This document shows positions 14,223 through 17,497 of a stretch of 17,497 nt of DNA, one piece after another; the stretch's first letter is position 1, and each line of letters starts with the position of its first letter. Source of the DNA: an uncultured Eubacteriales bacterium. GTDB lineage: Bacteria; Bacillota; Clostridia; Oscillospirales; Acutalibacteraceae. The DNA is taken from NCBI GenBank assembly GCA_910580045.1, contig CAJTXF010000056.1, positions 1 through 17,497 of the forward strand. The letters are read 5' to 3'. Below the pieces are notes generated by a model. The model worked only from the letters and a program-made list of their open reading frames with translations. It ran no database searches and was not told where the DNA came from. Position numbers and translations under genes: made by a program.

Positions 14223-14738
14223 CTAGCTCCACAGGGAGGAGAAATGCTCCTGATAAAACCGCCGCATCTCCTCTCCCTCGTCCCCTATGTGCTCCTTGAT
14301 GTAGTCCGCGTGCATCTGCTGCTCAGCAGAATCAATTTCCCTGTAGCGGTGGATGACAAGATTCCCCTTTGCCTCCTCGTCCAGGATTTCAGCATACACA
14401 TCCTCAATGACCTGGCACCCGCTGACAGGCACATCCACGGCGCTCTCCCAGGTGTGGCCCTGGGTATTTGTCAGCCCGGCGGAGGGCTCCGCCAGATAGA
14501 GATACCCCCGCCTGCCTCCGTAGAGGGTTTTCAGCTGGTCAGGGAACCTCTCATAATAGTGCTGCCGCCCGTCCTCCCCCAGCCCCATGGTGACAAAATT
14601 CTCCCCCCTGTCCCGGCAGCAGACCAGGGCATAGCATCTGTCCTCCGTGAAGTAGGCCGCTGGTTTTCCCGTGGCATGGGATTTGGAATTGGCTTTAATA
14701 CAGTCCAGCCCGCCCATTGTGGTGCCGTGATACAGCAT
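14223..14738 (-). CDS. uncharacterised protein with ADP-ribosyltransferase-like motifs
   Basis: The 171-aa product opens with LYHGTTMGGLDCIKA and, after GKPA, AYFTEDR. This His-Gly-Thr (His4) plus Tyr-Phe-Thr (Tyr29) pair is how many ADP-ribosyltransferase-fold proteins (H-Y-E class) begin. A later acidic residue, Glu99 or Glu112, could fill the third place. The C-terminal 40 residues are helical and charged. GGGAGG lies 6 nt before ATG 14738, and the gene starts 2 bases after the truncated methyltransferase. The assignment is motif-level only; it could also be an unrelated fold. There is no obvious antitoxin partner. Confidence 0.55.
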   Translation of the reverse strand: MLYHGTTMGGLDCIKANSKSHATGKPAAYFTEDRCYALVCCRDRGENFVTMGLGEDGRQHYYERFPDQLKTLYGGRRGYLYLAEPSAGLTNTQGHTWESAVDVPVSGCQVIEDVYAEILDEEAKGNLVIHRYREIDSAEQQMHADYIKEHIGDEGEEMRRFYQEHFSSLWS

Positions 14739-14740
14739 AC

Positions 14741-15175
14741 TTACCCTCCCAGGCTCAATTTTCTCATTTGGATTCCGCCCAGCCGCTCCGCGCTCTCCAG
14801 GGCCTCCTGGTGGGAGCTTTTGCCGTACAGGACCCGCAGCTGGCTTAGCTGTTCTTTCCGCCGCGCCAGCCCCGCCCTGCCCAGCAGGGACAGGTTCTCC
14901 CGGGCCAGCTGTACCGCTTCCCCATTGATGTCAGAGGCTGCTATCATCCCCAGCCTTCCATAGTTCAAAAAGCCCAGCACAGTCAGCAGATACCCGCCCC
15001 CGCAGCAGGGGTCGTACAGACACAAAGGCTTGGCGCTGTCCAGACGGGCCAGGCACCGGCAGAAAATCTCCTGGGCCAGCCTTACCGGAAAGTTGGGGTA
15101 TCCTGTCCGGTGGAGGAGCACCCTTCCGCTGGCAAAGTCCTCAAAATCCCCTTTTCCACAATATTGATACACCAT
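14741..15175 (-). pseudogene. C-terminally truncated AviRa-like rRNA methyltransferase
   Basis: The 144-aa product has FASGRVLLHRTGYPNFPVRL then the SAM-binding motif DPCCGGG (55-61), SDIN (81-84) and ARENLSLL, as in AviRa-type 23S rRNA guanine methyltransferases. Those run to about 250 residues; here the text ends soon after ALESAERL, with a short unrelated tail, so the catalytic C-terminal half is missing. No other frame before the next gene supplies it. The start is ATG 15175, 5 bases after the ecfT stop; a longer reading from 15325 would overlap ecfT in another frame and is rejected. The protein is probably inactive. Confidence 0.6.
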
Positions 15176-15180
15176 GGACC

Positions 15181-15999
15181 CTACCTGACAATACTGGGCG
15201 GCAGCAGCGTGTTCAGCGCGATAAACGCCCCCAGGGCCAGCACCGCCGAGCCCAGAATCAGCCAGTCCTCCCCGCCGAAGCGGAGCTGCTTCATCTTGGT
15301 GCGGCCCTCGCCCCCGTGATAGCACCGGCTCTCCATGGCAGTGGCCAAGTCAAAGGCCCGGCGGAAGGCGGAGATGAACAGGGGTATCAGCACAGGAATC
15401 AGGGCCTTCACCCGCTGGATAAGCCCGCCGCTCTCCATGTCAGCCCCCCGGGCCTTCTGGGCGCTCATGATTTTATCCGTCTCCTCCAGCAGCAGGGGCA
15501 CAAAGCGCAGGGCAATGGTCATCATCATGGCGAACTCGTGCACAGGCACCCTCAGCTTCCCGAGGGGCTTTAACAGCCGCTCAATGGCGTCTGTCAGCTG
15601 GGTGGGAGAGGTGGTAAAGGTAAGCACCGAGCTGGCCAGAATCAAAGTCACAATGCGGATGGACACCATGGCGCTGTTCAAAAGCCCGGTTCTGGTGATT
15701 TTCAGGAAGCCCCACTGCCACAGGGGCTCCCCTGCCCCGTAGAAGATGTTCAGCACCGCGGTGAACACCACAATGAACAGAATGGGCTTTAAGCTCTTGA
15801 GGTACAGCTTCACCGGGGTGCGGGACAGGGCAATGCCCAGGAAGATGTACCCCACCCCCAAAGCCAGGGCAAAGAAATTGGCAGAGGCAAAGATAAGCAC
15901 AATCACGAACACAGTCAGGCAGAGCTTGAGCCGGGGGTCTGCCCGGTGCATCAGGGACTTTGCCGGAAAATACTGTCCTAAGGTAATGTCAGTGAGCAT
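15181..15999 (-). CDS. ecfT: ECF transporter transmembrane subunit EcfT
   Basis: The 272-aa membrane protein has hydrophobic segments at about 25-60, 72-90, 108-130 and 245-265, and the coupling-helix motifs AQKARGAD (180-187) and AMESRCY (221-227) that grip the two ATPases. The second motif is SRC where ARG is usual. It links vitamin- or metal-binding S components to the EcfA pair. Its ATG overlaps the end of ecfA2 by 11 nt, with GGGAGGG inside ecfA2 as ribosome site. Confidence 0.92.
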   Translation of the reverse strand: MLTDITLGQYFPAKSLMHRADPRLKLCLTVFVIVLIFASANFFALALGVGYIFLGIALSRTPVKLYLKSLKPILFIVVFTAVLNIFYGAGEPLWQWGFLKITRTGLLNSAMVSIRIVTLILASSVLTFTTSPTQLTDAIERLLKPLGKLRVPVHEFAMMMTIALRFVPLLLEETDKIMSAQKARGADMESGGLIQRVKALIPVLIPLFISAFRRAFDLATAMESRCYHGGEGRTKMKQLRFGGEDWLILGSAVLALGAFIALNTLLPPSIVR

Positions 16000-16873
16000 T
16001 GGGCTTCCCTCCCTGGTGTTTTTTCAGATACGGAATCAGCTGCTTCAAGGCGTCGTCCACTGTGAGCACCGAGGCGTCCACCGGCCAGCCCATCCCCTGC
16101 AGCTCCTGCATGATTTTGGTGATTTGGGGCACCCGCAGGCCAATGCCCTCCAGCTCCTGGCCCTGGGAGAACACCTCTTTGGTGGGGGCAAGAGCCACCT
16201 TATGGCCCTTGTTCATCACCAGCAGCCGGTCCGCCATGCGGCCAATGTCCTCCATGCTGTGGGACACCAGCAGCACTGTGTTCCCCCGCTCCCGGTGGTA
16301 CTGGCCGATTTGGGCCAGCAGCACGTCCCGGCCCCGGGGGTCCAGCCCGGCGGTGGGCTCGTCCAGAATCAATACCTCTGGGTCCATGGCAATCACCCCC
16401 GCAATGGCTGCCCGCCGCTTCTCCCCGCCGGAGAGCTCAAAGGGGGACTTCTCCAAAAGCGCTTCTTTCAGGCCCGTGAACCGGGCCGCCTCATAGGCCC
16501 GCTCCCTGGCCTGTGCCTCAGTAAGGCCCTGGTTCTTGGGGCCGAACATGATATCCTTGAGCACGGTCTCCTCAAAGAGCTGGTACTCCGGGTACTGGAA
16601 CACCATCCCCACCCGGAAGCGCACAGCCCGAATCTTCTTGGGCTCCTGCCAGATGTCCTGCCCGTCCAGCAGCACCTGGCCAGAGGTGGGGCGTATCAGC
16701 CCGTTCAGGGTCTGTATCAGGGTGGACTTGCCGCTGCCCGTGTGGCCGATAACCCCCACGAACTCCCCCTTCTCAATGGAGATGGACACATCCTCCACCG
16801 CCGTCTTCTCAAAGGGTGTGCCCTGGCCGTAGATGTAGGTCAGGTTTTTGGTTTCTAAGATTGGCATTTGCAT
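15989..16873 (-). CDS. ecfA2: ECF transporter ATP-binding subunit EcfA2
   Basis: The 294-aa ABC ATPase has Walker A GHTGSGKS (43-50), Q-loop Gln93 in VFQYPEYQLFE, signature LSGGEKRRAAIAG (147-159), Walker B VLILDEPTAGLD and H-loop His205. The PFEKTAVEDV start and YPEYQLF are typical of the EcfA2 (CbiO2) subunit. ATG 16873 or 16867 are both possible; AAAGGGGAG fits the second slightly better. The EcfA1 partner, usually just upstream, is not seen: a frameshifted gene sits there, and ecfA1 may lie beyond the right edge. Confidence 0.92.
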   Translation of the reverse strand: MQMPILETKNLTYIYGQGTPFEKTAVEDVSISIEKGEFVGVIGHTGSGKSTLIQTLNGLIRPTSGQVLLDGQDIWQEPKKIRAVRFRVGMVFQYPEYQLFEETVLKDIMFGPKNQGLTEAQARERAYEAARFTGLKEALLEKSPFELSGGEKRRAAIAGVIAMDPEVLILDEPTAGLDPRGRDVLLAQIGQYHRERGNTVLLVSHSMEDIGRMADRLLVMNKGHKVALAPTKEVFSQGQELEGIGLRVPQITKIMQELQGMGWPVDASVLTVDDALKQLIPYLKKHQGGKPNAH

Positions 16874-17434
16874 TCTCTCCCCTTTCTATGGCAGTATCGT
16901 CCCACAGCTGGGCCTCGATGTAGGAATAGGGCTTCGGGGCCTCTCTGAGAAAGGCCTCCGGGCCGCCGGGGAAGCCGCTCATCTGTGCCAGCAGCTGCTC
17001 TGCCGTCAGCTGCCGGATGGCCCACTGGGCGCAGCTGTCCCCCAGGGTAAAGCTCACCCTGTCTGGGGGGCTTCCCCCAGCCGGATGCGGTAGGAGGGGC
17101 CGTTCCCGAACCAGCTCTTCAAGTACCCGCTCCCCTGCAGCACAAAGGACAGGGGATGCTTTTCCTTGGGCCTGCCGCCCAATCGGAGGAAATTCTCATA
17201 TAAGAGCCTGTCCACCGCCAGCCTGCGGGGATAGTAATTGGCAAAGTCCCCAAAACGGCCAAAGGCTGTGGCGCCCGGGTTCTCCTTTGCCAGCTTTGCC
17301 GCCAGGGAAAAGGCCGCCTCTTTTGGCAGGCGCATAATGTTCTGAAAGGGCCTGCAGCTGGGATGGCAGTAGTGCACAAGATACAGCCCCTCTGTCAGGG
17401 GGCTTCTCCCCTGGCCCCTGTTCTCCGTTGGCAT
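16809..17434 (-). pseudogene. uncharacterised gene split by a one-base frameshift
   Basis: Two frames meet at 17054-17057. The first (ATG 17434, AGGAGG 9 nt upstream) gives 126 aa with a YLVHYCHPSCRPFQNIMRLP start and reaches SYRIRLGEAPQTG. The second (GTG 17057) continues VSFTLGDSCAQWAIRQL to YSYIEAQLWDD. With one more C in the C6 tract (17065-17070 on the plus strand as G6) the text becomes GEAPPDRVSFTLGDSCA without a break, so this looks like one gene of about 200 aa with a one-base deletion. The end runs about 60 bases into ecfA2. The function is not recognised. Confidence 0.6.
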
Positions 17435-17497
17435 GGCGGCTTCCTCCTGTTACAATATATTTGCCCCATATATGTGGCAGCCAGCCACAGGCTTGGG

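Noticed and set aside
14741..15325. longer start for the methyltransferase
   Set aside because: The extra 50 residues lie in ecfT in another frame and are Gly/Ala/Arg-rich; the family-like text begins at ATG 15175.

Overview
The window looks like chromosomal DNA of a GC-rich, anaerobic, gut-type Clostridia, most likely Oscillospiraceae or a related family. The signs are strong AGGAGG-type ribosome binding sites, sigma-A promoters, a group II ECF transporter module beside truA, a DUF5711 protein, a GH130 mannoside phosphorylase and a lipoprotein with a very serine-rich tether. No rRNA, tRNA, CRISPR array, transposase or integrase is visible. The taxon is inference; the sequence alone does not fix genus or species.

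Left part (1-6400). A sugar-binding lipoprotein (minus) and a GH130 glycoside phosphorylase (plus) diverge from a shared control region and suggest uptake and phosphorolysis of a mannoside or similar sugar. Next comes a GNAT-DUF3795 fusion behind a near-consensus promoter with a perfect 20-bp palindromic operator. A gene-free stretch of about 770 bp (3596-4371) follows. It is a large imperfect palindrome built from nested inverted repeats, and a related repeat sits at the left edge of the window. After it, an HD-domain hydrolase and a NYN-LOTUS protein form a two-gene operon. A small accessory module follows: an XRE regulator diverging from a 57-aa ORF and an overlapping 29-aa ORF, closed by a two-way terminator.

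Right part (6400-17450), all on the minus strand. Reading with transcription from the right edge: an uncharacterised gene split by a one-base frameshift, ecfA2, ecfT, a C-terminally truncated AviRa-like rRNA methyltransferase, a small protein with an ADP-ribosyltransferase-like N-terminus, another frameshifted small gene, truA and a DUF5711 membrane-anchored protein. Spacing is tight enough for one operon. The usual ecfA-ecfT-truA block is thus interrupted by small accessory genes, three of which look damaged. A separate promoter then serves cvpA and a CDP-alcohol phosphatidyltransferase. After these come a peptidase E (S51) gene bracketed by two related hairpins, and a ClpE-like AAA+ unfoldase with its own promoter and a structured leader, coupled to a GNAT acetyltransferase.

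The most unusual material is the palindromic repeat family (three copies, arm changes that keep pairing), the small XRE module with direct repeats over its promoter, and the damaged accessory genes inside the ecf-truA operon. No complete, clearly new defence or mobile system was found.
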